The position numbers were made by a program, and so were the translations under genes. Source: Kriegella aquimaris (GTDB lineage: Bacteria > Bacteroidota > Bacteroidia > Flavobacteriales > Flavobacteriaceae). From it: DNA of 64,000 nucleotides. Every line of letters begins with the position of its first letter. Position 1 is the stretch's first letter. This document shows, one piece after another, positions 16,429 through 26,075 of this stretch. The stretch covers positions 124,001-188,000 of the forward strand of contig NZ_FNGV01000010.1 of assembly GCF_900103215.1 (NCBI RefSeq), read 5' to 3'. A model generated the notes under the pieces. It was not told where the DNA came from. It saw only the letters and a program-made list of their open reading frames with translations, and ran no database searches.

Positions 16429-18165
16429 TTATTGTAGTAGCCACATTTTAGACCACTGATCATTTTCAGCAGGCTGAAGTTTACTAATGGCTTGCAACAT
16501 ATTCTCTTCATTAAAGGGGTCATCGTAATAAAACCTAACCGGTATCTCTTGTCCTTTAGTTCCTGATATGATGTTGACATTTAAATTTGGAAGTCCTGTT
16601 CTACGCCAATCGAACCACGATTCTGGCGTAAGCCATTGAGAAATCCATTTTTGGTGAATAATGGGCTCCATCTTATTGGCAGCATCATTAAAAATTTGTT
16701 GCACCTGTGCCATATACACCCCTTGATTAAAAGGAATAAGGGTGTTGTTCTCTTTATCGTACACTGCGGATGCATCACCATCTGAAATTCCGTATTGCGC
16801 TAATGACAATTGAATTCCATTGCTGTAATGATCCAATGCGTTGCTAGCTACCCAACCTCGGACACTTGCCTCAGCTAGAATAAAGCTTACCTCTGCAGCA
16901 TTCATTAACACTGCCTTTACCATCGGATTGGCATTTTCGGCATACATTTCGGTTAGATATGAGGCATGGGGGTTTGATGCTGCGGCCAGATAGATGCTTT
17001 CATCTAAGCTTGCAACCACTTCATTGACATTGAGATCATCTGCAAATTTGTGAAATTGGTTCGGATCCGTCAGGGCAACTGGCAAACCAACGAAAAGAGA
17101 GGTATTTACATCATTCTCCTTATTCGCATCGTTATTCCTTGCGTCTATATCTTCAGTGGTATATCGTTTTAACACGCCATCTTCCTGTACAATTTCATTT
17201 GTGGCTCCCTCAAAAATTTGAACATCTACTGGTCTTACCCATGTAGTTAGTCTTGGATCGCCCAAGGCAGTCAAGTCATCTACAATGGTAGCTGAGGGTT
17301 TTCTACGATAAAATTCAGAGCGGTTACTACTTCTTAAGGGGCCTCCGTACCAACTGTTGTCACTATTTGTGCCAACGAATGCGATGGACGCATTGTCACC
17401 ATTATCAACTAAAATTGGATATTCCGCACTATTGCCAATAATAGTAGCAATCTCTTGGGCAGGATTGATATCAATACCTCCCTTTTCTGATAAACGCATG
17501 TAATATCTAAGGCGCAACGAATTCGCAAATTTACGCCACTTTAAGGCATCCCCGTTATATATAAGGTCTGCATCCCCAACTTCTTGTATGACCCCAGTAC
17601 CTTTTAGAAGGGTATTTGCTTGTTCGAGATCGCTTAATATTCCCTTAAAAATGGATAGTTGATCATCATATACGGGTTTAAAAAAATCATCTCCTCCATT
17701 TTCTGCTTGGAGGGCATTCGTATAGGGTAAATCTCCAAAAGCAGACGTTAAGAACCCATACCAATAAGATTTCATGATAAGGGCAACCCCTTGGTAGTAA
17801 TTCTTAATATTTCCTGTTTTTTCGGCCTCAGCGCGATCGTAGATATACTGACTATCTTTAAGAGGTTCGTAATAGGCGGCATAGCTCGAAGCTTGCCAGT
17901 TGAAATTAAATCGGTCGTAACTCGTAAAGTCACGTTGCAAGTATTGGGTCGTTGCCGTAATTTCAGCCGCACCAATATTAACCTCAGACGTCATCGTTGC
18001 AGATTGTGCTAAAATACCGGTCAGCACAAATTTTATATCGATCTCGGTATCCGGTAAACTATTGGGGCTAACATTGATTTCCTCCAATGATTCGGAGCAC
18101 GACGTAACAAAAAGTACTACCATTGGCAGTAACAATGCAATTATATTTTTCTTTATTTCAGTCAT
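16429..18165 (-). CDS. SusD/RagB-like outer membrane lipoprotein
   Basis: This 578-residue protein has a lipoprotein signal (IIALLLPMVVLFVTSCSESL, lipobox Cys near residue 23). It has the SusD helical repeats, e.g. YYQGVALIMKSYWYGFLTSAFGDLPYTNAL, and in the C-terminal half VSFILAEASVRGW and WFDWRRTGLPNLN. The family signature here is of the larger 'SusD/RagB nutrient-binding' type. SusD proteins cap SusC and bind glycan or peptide at the surface. It lies 12 bases downstream of the SusC gene and is clearly cotranscribed. No hydrolase is adjacent, so the nutrient is not known. Confidence 0.88.
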   Translation of the reverse strand: MTEIKKNIIALLLPMVVLFVTSCSESLEEINVSPNSLPDTEIDIKFVLTGILAQSATMTSEVNIGAAEITATTQYLQRDFTSYDRFNFNWQASSYAAYYEPLKDSQYIYDRAEAEKTGNIKNYYQGVALIMKSYWYGFLTSAFGDLPYTNALQAENGGDDFFKPVYDDQLSIFKGILSDLEQANTLLKGTGVIQEVGDADLIYNGDALKWRKFANSLRLRYYMRLSEKGGIDINPAQEIATIIGNSAEYPILVDNGDNASIAFVGTNSDNSWYGGPLRSSNRSEFYRRKPSATIVDDLTALGDPRLTTWVRPVDVQIFEGATNEIVQEDGVLKRYTTEDIDARNNDANKENDVNTSLFVGLPVALTDPNQFHKFADDLNVNEVVASLDESIYLAAASNPHASYLTEMYAENANPMVKAVLMNAAEVSFILAEASVRGWVASNALDHYSNGIQLSLAQYGISDGDASAVYDKENNTLIPFNQGVYMAQVQQIFNDAANKMEPIIHQKWISQWLTPESWFDWRRTGLPNLNVNIISGTKGQEIPVRFYYDDPFNEENMLQAISKLQPAENDQWSKMWLLQ

Positions 18166-18176
18166 CTTATATTTTT

Positions 18177-21100
18177 TTAGAAACTTATATTTAGTCTAAG
18201 GCCTATGGGAGCAGTCCATGGGGCTACATTCCATTCTTCAAACCCTTGGGCTCCTTGGTCATAAGCTAGCTCAGGGTCGATTCCGATTCCAGCTGCGGTC
18301 CAAAGCATAATGTTTTTAGCAAATAAGGATAAAGCTATATTATCAGCCGCAACAAACTTGGCTACATCAGGGGAAAATTCGTAAGTCATGGTAATGTCCC
18401 TTAACTTAATAAAGGATGCATCGTACATAAAGGCATAACCCGTTCTCCAAAAGCTACCACTTGATTCTACCACCCTGTAGGCGTCGAATAACTGTGTTCC
18501 GGCATCTCCGAAATTCTCGGTATAGGTGCCGTCACCGTTGTCTATTACCCCAGGGAAAAAAGCACCGTTGTAATTACCGTTAAATTCGAATCCGCCCAAT
18601 TCTTCATTTCGTCCACCGACCCAGACATCGTTGTCCCTGTAAATAGGATTTGATTTGATTTCATTGGCTAAAGCTGCCCTATCTGAATAAGAATTAGCAT
18701 CTAGGATACCAGAATAGGTACTTGAGCTAACCCCATTTTTCCAGTCCTCGATTTTTCCAGAACGCGCCATACGCTTCATAGATTCGGAGTAGAAATCTCC
18801 ACCCTGTCTCCAGTCGAAACTTGCAGAAAGGGTTAGGTTTTTATAGCGAATAGAGGTGTTTAAACCAACGGCGAAATCATTGTTGAAGTTTCCGACCTTA
18901 ATCTGATTTTCCCGAGTTCTATCTACATCCCATCTGCCATTGGAATCCAATAGATTCCATCCCGCATACTCACCTTCCTCTACCTTTTTTATATAAGGGG
19001 AGTACATGTCTCCAATAACCCCTCCTACTTTTGTATGAGCACCACCATCTGTTCCTCCACCAAATCTTACAAGGTCAATACCGTCAACCAATTCTACAAG
19101 TTTACTTTCCTGTGTGGTGAAATTAACGTTCATGTTCCATTCAAAATCCTCAGATTTTATGGGTACCATATTCAACCCAAATTCAAATCCGTAATTTTCA
19201 ACGTTTCCTGCATTAATGGTCGTGCTGGTATACCCAGTAAGTGGAGAGACGTTAACATTTAAAATTTGGTTTTTGTTTTGAGTTTTGTAATAGGTAGCCT
19301 CCAGTCCTAATCTACCTTTGAAAAATCCTAGGTCCGCGCCCACTTCATAGGAAGTAGCTATCTCTGGTTTTAGCTTGGTATTTGGCATACTACTCGGAAG
19401 TGAATAGGTGAAATCATCACCCCAAAACCCTTGCGACAAAGTAGGGTTGATCAAATAAGGCTCGGTATCCTTACCTACCTGAGCCCATCCAGAACGTAGT
19501 TTAAATAACGAGACCCATGATGGCATTGGTAACATTTCAGAGACTAGAACACTACCGGAAACGGAAGGGTAAAAGTAAGAGCTGTTCTCCTTAGGAAGGG
19601 TACTAGACCAATCGTTACGTGCAGTTAAGTCTAGAAAAAGCATGTTTTTATAGCTCATTGTGGCCATTCCATAAACACTGTAAACCGCCTTTTTATAAGA
19701 ACCACTTCTGTAATCGAGTCCTCCTCTTGTTACATTGGAAAGTGTAAACAGCCCTGGAAGCACCAAATTGTCCCCTCCGGAATTATACGTAGAGATATTG
19801 CTCTTCATTATATTTCCACCTACGGAAGGAGAGATACGGAAATCTCCAATTTTTTTATCATAGGAAAATAAAACATCCACATTAGTCTCCCTAGAATTGC
19901 TGTTGTCAAGGTTATAGGCCCCAAAAGGTTTTGTGGTGCCGCCACCAAATCCTTGAAAAGACCATGGTTTTAAAGTTTCCTCCTTATTAGTATTACCGCT
20001 ATAGGCAACACGGGCCATGGCGTTAAAATTTGAGGTAATTTCCCAGTCCAGTTTAATGTTTCCAAAGCCACTGAGTTTGTCAAATTTATTTATTCGTTCA
20101 TTGGCGGAAAACCAGGGGTTATTGTAACCCTCCGTTACCTTTCGTTGGGCAACGTTCGGTGATTCCCAATAATCTCCCTTTAGATCATTGATATTGATAT
20201 GGGGCGCAATATTAAATAAATCAAAATATTGATTGTCCCCATTGAGATATCTAATTGGGTTTTGGTCCGAATTAGGGTTTGAGAAATTGATATTTGTAGA
20301 AACGGTTACCTTATCGGTTATTTTATAAGATGTGTTCAGACGGAAACCAAGCTTTTCAAGTTCCGTACCTGGCGAATAGCCCTCTCCCTTCATATGGGAT
20401 ATTGCAAGGCGAAAGTTCCCCTTATCATAATTTCCGCTAATACTAGCATCATTTATTACGGTAAATCCAGTCCTAAAATAATCTTTCTGAGGGTTCTGGT
20501 AAAATTTTAAAGGTACTGCCTCTCCATTGCTGTTCCACTGTACCGCAGAGCCGCCTTCTTCAGGCCCGTACCAATGCTGCCAAGTGGCTTCATCGAAAAT
20601 ACCTCTTTGCCCGTTGGTAAATCTATTCTGAGTTTCAAAATATTTATAGGGTGTATTGAGTGTTGAGCTGGTGGTAAAAGAAACTCCAATTCCCTTTTTA
20701 ACGCCCTCTCCGGATTTAGTGGTAACGAGAATTACGCCGTTACCAGCTCTTGAACCATAAAGTGCAGCGGCACTTGCCCCTTTTAGTATCGAAACACTTT
20801 TGATGTTCACGGCACTGATATCATTTAAAACGGCAGTGCTTCCAACGGGAGAGCCATCAACAACAACCAAAGGTTCATCATTTCCGGCCAAGGATGTTCT
20901 ACCCCTGATATAAACATGGGTTTCGGCATTTAAGTCGTTACCCGATCTTCGAACGTCTAACCCTGAAACCTTACTCGACAAACCGGCCAACGCATTTTCT
21001 TGGGGTACCAAGTTCATTTTTTCACTATCAACTTCTCCGACCGAATAGCCCAGGGCTCTTTTTTCCCTTTTCATACCCAAAGCGGTGACTACCACTTCAT

Positions 21101-21740
21101 CCATTTTTTGGGCAGACGGTACTAGGGCGACATTTAAAACTGTCTGGTTACCAACCAATATTTCTTTGGTTTCCATTCCTATATATGAGAAGATAAGAAC
21201 GGCCATCGTATTTGGTACTTCGATGGTGAAATTACCATCGAAATCGGAAACAATGCCTTTGTTCGTCCCCTTTATAATGATATTCACCCCGGGTAGAATC
21301 TCGCCGTCGGTATCTTTTACGGTACCTGACACTTCGATTACTTGTGGAGCTGCGGCTTTCTCAGGAATTTTTTCGGGCAGTCTTTCTTTTTTAGACCTTA
21401 TAATTATATGTTTCCCCGATACTTCGTACGATTCTTTGGTGAAAATGCTGTGCAGTATCTTTTCAATTTTTTCATTCTTAACCTTCACCGTAACTATTCT
21501 GTTGATGTCAACATCTTTAATGTTGTACAGAAATTTGAATTCGGTATTTAATTCAATTTCATTCAGTACCGCCTCAACGGTTACTTCTTTCAGGTCTAAT
21601 GTTATTCGTGTACCCTGCGCATAATTATTGGCCCTTATATTGAATAGGGCAATGAACAGCAAGAATGTGGTTAATTTCATTTTTAAACTAAATTCTGGAG
21701 GACATATCAGCCTACTCCCAATTTTGAGATGGATTTTCAT
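18177..21740 (-). CDS. SusC/RagA family TonB-linked transporter with an STN signalling domain
   Basis: Starting at 21740 (a 1187-residue product) keeps the signal sequence (MKLTTFLLFIALFNIRANNYAQG); the frame is open to 21779. The mature N-terminus is a secretin/TonB short N-terminal domain (TRITLDLKEVTVEAVLNEIE, to HIIIRSKKE; about 45-120). This is the domain that contacts FecR to signal substrate. Next come a carboxypeptidase-like regulatory domain (SGTVKDTDGEILPGVNIIIK), the plug (IRGRTSLAGNDEPLVVVDGSP, DISAVNIKSVSILKGASAAALYGSRAGNGVI) and a 22-strand barrel. The end GLRLNISF carries the C-terminal aromatic. It transports an unknown oligomer with SusD. Confidence 0.92.
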   Translation of the reverse strand: MKIHLKIGSRLICPPEFSLKMKLTTFLLFIALFNIRANNYAQGTRITLDLKEVTVEAVLNEIELNTEFKFLYNIKDVDINRIVTVKVKNEKIEKILHSIFTKESYEVSGKHIIIRSKKERLPEKIPEKAAAPQVIEVSGTVKDTDGEILPGVNIIIKGTNKGIVSDFDGNFTIEVPNTMAVLIFSYIGMETKEILVGNQTVLNVALVPSAQKMDEVVVTALGMKREKRALGYSVGEVDSEKMNLVPQENALAGLSSKVSGLDVRRSGNDLNAETHVYIRGRTSLAGNDEPLVVVDGSPVGSTAVLNDISAVNIKSVSILKGASAAALYGSRAGNGVILVTTKSGEGVKKGIGVSFTTSSTLNTPYKYFETQNRFTNGQRGIFDEATWQHWYGPEEGGSAVQWNSNGEAVPLKFYQNPQKDYFRTGFTVINDASISGNYDKGNFRLAISHMKGEGYSPGTELEKLGFRLNTSYKITDKVTVSTNINFSNPNSDQNPIRYLNGDNQYFDLFNIAPHININDLKGDYWESPNVAQRKVTEGYNNPWFSANERINKFDKLSGFGNIKLDWEITSNFNAMARVAYSGNTNKEETLKPWSFQGFGGGTTKPFGAYNLDNSNSRETNVDVLFSYDKKIGDFRISPSVGGNIMKSNISTYNSGGDNLVLPGLFTLSNVTRGGLDYRSGSYKKAVYSVYGMATMSYKNMLFLDLTARNDWSSTLPKENSSYFYPSVSGSVLVSEMLPMPSWVSLFKLRSGWAQVGKDTEPYLINPTLSQGFWGDDFTYSLPSSMPNTKLKPEIATSYEVGADLGFFKGRLGLEATYYKTQNKNQILNVNVSPLTGYTSTTINAGNVENYGFEFGLNMVPIKSEDFEWNMNVNFTTQESKLVELVDGIDLVRFGGGTDGGAHTKVGGVIGDMYSPYIKKVEEGEYAGWNLLDSNGRWDVDRTRENQIKVGNFNNDFAVGLNTSIRYKNLTLSASFDWRQGGDFYSESMKRMARSGKIEDWKNGVSSSTYSGILDANSYSDRAALANEIKSNPIYRDNDVWVGGRNEELGGFEFNGNYNGAFFPGVIDNGDGTYTENFGDAGTQLFDAYRVVESSGSFWRTGYAFMYDASFIKLRDITMTYEFSPDVAKFVAADNIALSLFAKNIMLWTAAGIGIDPELAYDQGAQGFEEWNVAPWTAPIGLRLNISF

Positions 21741-21789
21741 ATTTTTGTATTGATTATTAGTGGGTATTAATTTCCTCACTTTTGAGTTG

Positions 21790-21815
21790 CTGAAAGATGT
21801 TCGCGCATCTTTCAG
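21790..21815. promoter_or_regulatory. 10-bp perfect stem-loop between fecR and susC
   Basis: CTGAAAGATG (21790-21799) and CATCTTTCAG (21806-21815) pair around a 6-base loop. A T-rich run follows on the plus strand, but on the minus strand, which is transcribed here, no U tract follows. It could therefore act as an mRNA-processing site or leader hairpin for SusC rather than as a terminator. Confidence 0.5.
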
Positions 21816-21873
21816 TTTTTTTGTGAGTTTTTTTTCTGGGTTTTTTTGGTTTATTTCATACGCTTTTTCCGGT

Positions 21874-23025
21874 TTAGTTTATCGTAATTTTATTCTGGTC
21901 AATGGTATATGTAAAAGAATAACTCTTAGTAAAAGAGATGAAAATTTGCTCCATTTCTTCCTCCATATCAAAACTGGCATTGTAATACTGCTCGCCCAGT
22001 TCTTTGTTGTTGTTAATAATGGTGATATTGTAGGCGCGCTCTAGTTTCTTGATAATATTTTTGAACTGCTCATGTCTGAAAACAAACCTTCCGTTTTTCC
22101 AACTGGTATAGAGGTTCGTATCGACTTCGTTGACTGAAAAATCACCCTTAGATTGATTATATACCCCCTTTGAACCTGGTTCTATTAGGGTCGCCGTTTG
22201 TTGGTCATAAGTACTTTGATTATACAAACCGACCAACCCTTCTACTAAAACGGTAGTGATGTCACTATCTTCGGGATAGGCCGAAAGGTTGAATTCGGTT
22301 CCCAGAACACGTACTTTTAAATCATTCACGTTGACGATGAATGGGTTGTTGGTGTCTTTTGCTACTTTAAAGTAGGCTTCTCCGATTAGGGTTACCTCCC
22401 TGCTCTGATCCGATACGAACTGCACAGGATATTTTATCGAAGAACCGGAATTAAGTGTGACTATAGTGCCATCGGACAGGGCCAATTCGAACTGCTTGCC
22501 ATTTGGAATGTTCAGTTGGTTATACTGGGGAGTTGCCTGTTCCTTACTTTCTTTATAACTCAGCTGATTGCCTTGCTGTGAACCGACTTCGTTTCCCTCA
22601 CTATCTATTATTTTTCGTTGCCCATCTTCACTTATAACTTCAATATGCCCATTGTCTAGTTCAAGTGTAATTTGATTCTTATCGATTACAATTTTCGGTT
22701 GTTGATTGGTCGAGTCTTCAACAAAGAGATACCCCAATGCCACCAAGAGTACCGCTGCCGCCGCGTATTTTAACAGGTTGCGGGAATTGAACCTGCGTAA
22801 AAAGGAGTTGTTCCTTCTTATCTCACGGGTCAAATATGCTTTAGTAGGGCCACTATCCGAATTGTTTAGGGCCATATTTACGGTATAGTGATGCCGAACG
22901 TAGTCTTCAAAAAGCAATTTGTTCGATGGATCCTTTATCCATGCCTCCAATTCCTCAAGTTCTTCGGCGGTAGCCGTTTTCGTGAGGTATTTGACGATAT
23001 AATTTTCAATATTCTTCGGAATCAT
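21874..23025 (-). CDS. FecR-family anti-sigma factor
   Basis: This 383-residue inner-membrane protein has a cytoplasmic N-terminal region (residues 1-80, with YLTKTATAEELEELEAWIKD, where the sigma factor binds) and one membrane segment (LLKYAAAAVLLVALGYLFV, about 85-103). The periplasmic FecR domain follows (NIPNGKQFELALSDGTIVTLNSGSS, VTLIGEAYFKVAKDTNNPFIV; about 165-300). The C-terminal DUF4974 domain (ERAYNITIINNNKELGEQ to TIDQNKITIN) completes it. It should receive the signal from the SusC STN domain and control the sigma factor encoded at 15667-16290. Such genes normally follow directly after their sigma gene, but here the neighbour upstream is unrelated. Confidence 0.9.
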   Translation of the reverse strand: MIPKNIENYIVKYLTKTATAEELEELEAWIKDPSNKLLFEDYVRHHYTVNMALNNSDSGPTKAYLTREIRRNNSFLRRFNSRNLLKYAAAAVLLVALGYLFVEDSTNQQPKIVIDKNQITLELDNGHIEVISEDGQRKIIDSEGNEVGSQQGNQLSYKESKEQATPQYNQLNIPNGKQFELALSDGTIVTLNSGSSIKYPVQFVSDQSREVTLIGEAYFKVAKDTNNPFIVNVNDLKVRVLGTEFNLSAYPEDSDITTVLVEGLVGLYNQSTYDQQTATLIEPGSKGVYNQSKGDFSVNEVDTNLYTSWKNGRFVFRHEQFKNIIKKLERAYNITIINNNKELGEQYYNASFDMEEEMEQIFISFTKSYSFTYTIDQNKITIN

Positions 23026-23053
23026 AACTCGGATTATATTAATACGACGTAAC

Positions 23054-23061
23054 CAAAATTA
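23054..23061 (-). promoter_or_regulatory. candidate -7 promoter element for the FecR-SusC-SusD operon
   Basis: On the minus strand TAATTTTG matches TAnnTTTG and ends about 29 bases before the FecR start, giving a short leader. At -33 only a weak TTC-type motif is seen about 19 bases upstream, so ECF-dependent use is possible. Confidence 0.45.
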
Positions 23062-23172
23062 TGATACCCTTGGTTTTTTTGAATTTTTTTAAATAATTTG
23101 TTTTTTAACCGCCCTTTCGAGACCTCATTGCTAATAATCTGGTATTTTGGGTAGCATTGTAGATTCTAATAA

Positions 23173-23350
23173 ACAACCGCTAGATGCAAGTATGAAAACT
23201 TTGCCAAGGTTAAGGAGAAAGTAGCCAAAGGAGTAGCACAGTTTTTAGAAACTAACTGATTCGAGCAGAAAGATTTTAAAGCAGTATTTTAGATTGTGAT
23301 AACCAAAAGCACCGATTTTGCCACAAACCGCTAACCAAATACATACACCG
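23173..23350 (+). other. protein-like frame with three in-frame stops, possible decayed gene
   Basis: From about 23190 one frame gives KYENFAKVKEKVAKGVAQFL, a stop, FEQKDFKAVF, a stop, IVITKSTDFATNR and another stop, then runs in frame into PNTYTDEK around the next gene's start. Composition looks coding, but no family is recognised. The region 23026-23172 shows nothing else. Confidence 0.25.
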
Positions 23351-23929
23351 ATGAAAAAAATTCTGATCATTAATGGGCATCCCGATAAAGAAAGTTTTAA
23401 TCATGGTATCGCAGAGGCGTATAAAATCGGTGCTATTCAATCTGGGGCTGCCGTAAAAGAGCTGAAAATAGCGGAACTACAATTCGATCCGAACCTTAAA
23501 TATGGTTATAGAAAAAGAACAGAGCTCGAACCCGACTTGCTTGATGCGCAAGAAAAAATAAAATGGGCCGAACACTTGGTCTGGGTCTATCCCGTTTGGT
23601 GGGGTTCGGTTCCGGCAGTGATGAAAGGTTTTATCGATCGGGTTTTTCTCCCTGGCTTCGCCTTTAAAAAACGGAAAGGTTCTGTCTGGTGGGATAAATA
23701 CCTTACGGGAAAAACAGCCCGATTGATATGTACGATGGATCAGCCTACATGGTATTACAAATGGGTGTATGGTAGTCCGAGCCATAAGGCCATGAAGAAA
23801 CTGACCTTACAATTTGTCGGGGTTAAAAAAGTAAAAATTACGGCTATCGGCCCTATACGGTTATCGACCGATAAATTCAGGAATGATTGGCTGCATAAGA
23901 TTGAAAAACTTGGACGGCGAAACAACTAG
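23351..23929 (+). CDS. NAD(P)H-dependent flavodoxin-fold oxidoreductase
   Basis: The ATG at 23351 gives 192 residues. An upstream ATG at 23318 adds unlikely residues. The flavodoxin-like fold of the NQO/MdaB family is clear: ILIINGHPDKESFNH at the phosphate-binding loop, then AEHLVWVYPVWWGSVPAVMKGFIDRVFLPGFAF, whose Trp-Trp/Phe segment is the family's isoalloxazine-binding region. It would carry out two-electron quinone reduction with FMN or FAD, probably in the cytosol. It begins a run of three same-strand genes. Confidence 0.85.
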   Translation: MKKILIINGHPDKESFNHGIAEAYKIGAIQSGAAVKELKIAELQFDPNLKYGYRKRTELEPDLLDAQEKIKWAEHLVWVYPVWWGSVPAVMKGFIDRVFLPGFAFKKRKGSVWWDKYLTGKTARLICTMDQPTWYYKWVYGSPSHKAMKKLTLQFVGVKKVKITAIGPIRLSTDKFRNDWLHKIEKLGRRNN

Positions 23930-23978
23930 TTGTGCAATGCATCAATTCGAAAAAACGCATTTATTGAATTACAGTATC

Positions 23979-25157
23979 ATGAATTATAAATATGTCATCA
24001 TTATGCTCTTTACACTATTTGGCAGCAGTTTGTCGTATGGCCAACAAATGGACCAGACCAAGAAAAAAGTAGATTCCTTGTTCAAAAAGGAGGTACAGCG
24101 TAAAAATGTACACAATGCCTTTCTCACCGTATATTCCGGCAAACTGGATATAGAATGGAACTATTTCGGGGGAAACTTTAACGACGGTACTCCCGTAAGC
24201 GTAAAAAATCCGTTTCTCTCAACAAGCATTGCCAAAACGTTTACAGCAACTTTGATTATGCAGTTGCAAGAAATAGGCAAGTTGAATGTAGACGACCGAT
24301 TGGCAGAATACCTGTCTTCCGATATTTTAAATGGAATACATACCTATCAGGGTGTCGACTATTCAAGGGAAGTGCGCATCAAGCATTTGTTACAACATAC
24401 CTCGGGTATTCCCGATTATTTTGAGGATGCCCCGACAAGCGGTCCTACTTTTATGGAATTGCTGTTCGCCGATACCGATAGAATTTGGACACCGAAAGAA
24501 ACAATCGATTTTGCCAAATCGAAATTAACACCTCATTTCCCTCCCGGGAAAGGCTATCACTATTCCGATACCGAATATGTGTTGTTGGGGCTATTGATTG
24601 AAGAACTGACGGGCAAAAGGCTCCACGAAGTGCTTTTTGAAAAAATAATTGAACCCTTAAGCATGGAACATACCTATATGAACCTTCATTCAAAACCTAT
24701 CGATGCGACCACAGGTGCCTTAGCGGAATTTTATGCAGATGACATTGAAGTCGGTCATTTCAAAAGTTTAAGTGCCGATTGGGGCGGCGGCGGATTGGTG
24801 ACCACATCAAACGACTTGCTTAAATTCCATAAGGGTTTGAAAGAAGGCGTACTACTTTCTAAAAGTAGCTTGCGACAAATGCAAAAATGGACGAACGAAT
24901 CGTTTGGTTTAAAATACGGCTATGGTCTGCGCAAATTCGAGTTAAAGAAATTATATCCTGTACTGTATAAATATACGCTTATCGGCCATTCGGGCTCATC
25001 GGGCGCTTTTATGTACTACTGCCCTGAAATGGATGTCTATCTCACAGGGACATTTAACCAAACCGCTTACCAAAAAAAGCATGTGGTCTTCATGATTCAA
25101 GTGCTGTCACACATAAAAAAACTATCAAAAATAAAAAAGAAGAGTAATGAGGGATAA
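23979..25157 (+). CDS. exported serine hydrolase of the beta-lactamase class C/AmpH type
   Basis: A start at 23979 gives 392 residues with a signal peptide (MNYKYVIIMLFTLFGSSLSYGQQ); the frame is open back to 23883. Motifs of the serine beta-lactamase-like family are visible: the SxxK tetrad in LSTSIAKTFTA (about residue 83), a YSD in GYHYSDTEYVLLG as the Tyr-Xaa-Asn equivalent, and a late GHSGSSGAFMYY as the KTG-like segment. The role is probably peptidoglycan-amide or ester hydrolysis rather than antibiotic resistance, as such genes are common. Its end overlaps the next gene by 11 bases. Confidence 0.8.
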   Translation: MNYKYVIIMLFTLFGSSLSYGQQMDQTKKKVDSLFKKEVQRKNVHNAFLTVYSGKLDIEWNYFGGNFNDGTPVSVKNPFLSTSIAKTFTATLIMQLQEIGKLNVDDRLAEYLSSDILNGIHTYQGVDYSREVRIKHLLQHTSGIPDYFEDAPTSGPTFMELLFADTDRIWTPKETIDFAKSKLTPHFPPGKGYHYSDTEYVLLGLLIEELTGKRLHEVLFEKIIEPLSMEHTYMNLHSKPIDATTGALAEFYADDIEVGHFKSLSADWGGGGLVTTSNDLLKFHKGLKEGVLLSKSSLRQMQKWTNESFGLKYGYGLRKFELKKLYPVLYKYTLIGHSGSSGAFMYYCPEMDVYLTGTFNQTAYQKKHVVFMIQVLSHIKKLSKIKKKSNEG

Positions 25158-26058
25158 TGGAACCGTCTTATTGGCAGGAGCAACAGGCTATTTGGGAGGT
25201 TTTATCACGAAGGAATTGATTGTCAGAAGTATTCCTGCCGAATTAATTGTGAGAAATGTGGAAAAGGGAGCTGATCTAGCTTCCGAGAACGTTAAGGTTA
25301 TACAAGCAGAGGTTACCCGTGCTGAAACCTTAAAGGGGCTTTTTGAGAATGTGTCCGTGGTTATTTCGATTGTAGGTATTACACGTCAAAAAGATGGGTT
25401 GAGTTATATGGATGTTGATTATCAGGCGAATATAAACTTGTTGGAAGAAGCCAAGAAAGCAGGAATCAAAAAGTTTATCTATGTATCGGTAATCAATGGC
25501 CCTTTACATCGCAATCTTAAAATGCTGGAGGCAAAGGAAGCTTTTGTCGATGCTTTGAAGCATTCAGGATTGGAGTATACGGTGATACGCCCGAATGGAT
25601 TCTTTTCCGATATGCGCGATTTTTTAAAAATGGCCGAGAAAGGCAGGGTCTATTTATTCGGTAACGGAAGCCAAAAGATCAACCCCGTCCATGGCAAAGA
25701 TCTCGCGGTCGTTTGCGTTGATGCGATTGAAGGCGGAGAGACAGAAATTGCAGTAGGGGGACCTGATATTTTGACGCATAACGAGATTGGTCAAATGGCA
25801 TTATTGGCCTGCGGCAAACCCATAAACATTATTCACCTTCCCCATTGGGTTCGAAAATTGACCTTATGGGCGGTACGCACCTTTACATCCCCAAGGACCT
25901 ATGGACCCATTGAATTCTTTTTGACTTTTATGGCTGATGATGCCATTGCCCCACGATATGGCGGTCAGCGGTTATCCCTCTTTTTTCAAAAGGAAATGGA
26001 TGTTATAAGAAAAGAGCGTATGCGGGAATTAAAGCACGATTTCAGATCAATCTTTTAG
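25147..26058 (+). CDS. NAD(P)-binding atypical SDR (NmrA/epimerase-like)
   Basis: This 303-residue Rossmann protein begins VLLAGATGYLGGFITKEL (GxxGxxG) and has VISIVGITRQKDGLSYMD and FIYVSVING, typical of atypical short-chain dehydrogenases with a weak Tyr-Lys pair. It probably oxidises or reduces a small molecule or isomerises a sugar ring. It overlaps the serine hydrolase gene by 11 bases, so translation is coupled. The pathway is not known. Confidence 0.75.
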   Translation: MRDNGTVLLAGATGYLGGFITKELIVRSIPAELIVRNVEKGADLASENVKVIQAEVTRAETLKGLFENVSVVISIVGITRQKDGLSYMDVDYQANINLLEEAKKAGIKKFIYVSVINGPLHRNLKMLEAKEAFVDALKHSGLEYTVIRPNGFFSDMRDFLKMAEKGRVYLFGNGSQKINPVHGKDLAVVCVDAIEGGETEIAVGGPDILTHNEIGQMALLACGKPINIIHLPHWVRKLTLWAVRTFTSPRTYGPIEFFLTFMADDAIAPRYGGQRLSLFFQKEMDVIRKERMRELKHDFRSIF

Positions 26059-26075
26059 CCTTGCTGTATATAGAG

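Noticed and set aside
23979-25157. Beta-lactam resistance gene
   Set aside because: The SxxK and YSD motifs fit the broad class C/AmpH-like hydrolases, mostly not beta-lactamases. There is no regulator or resistance context.
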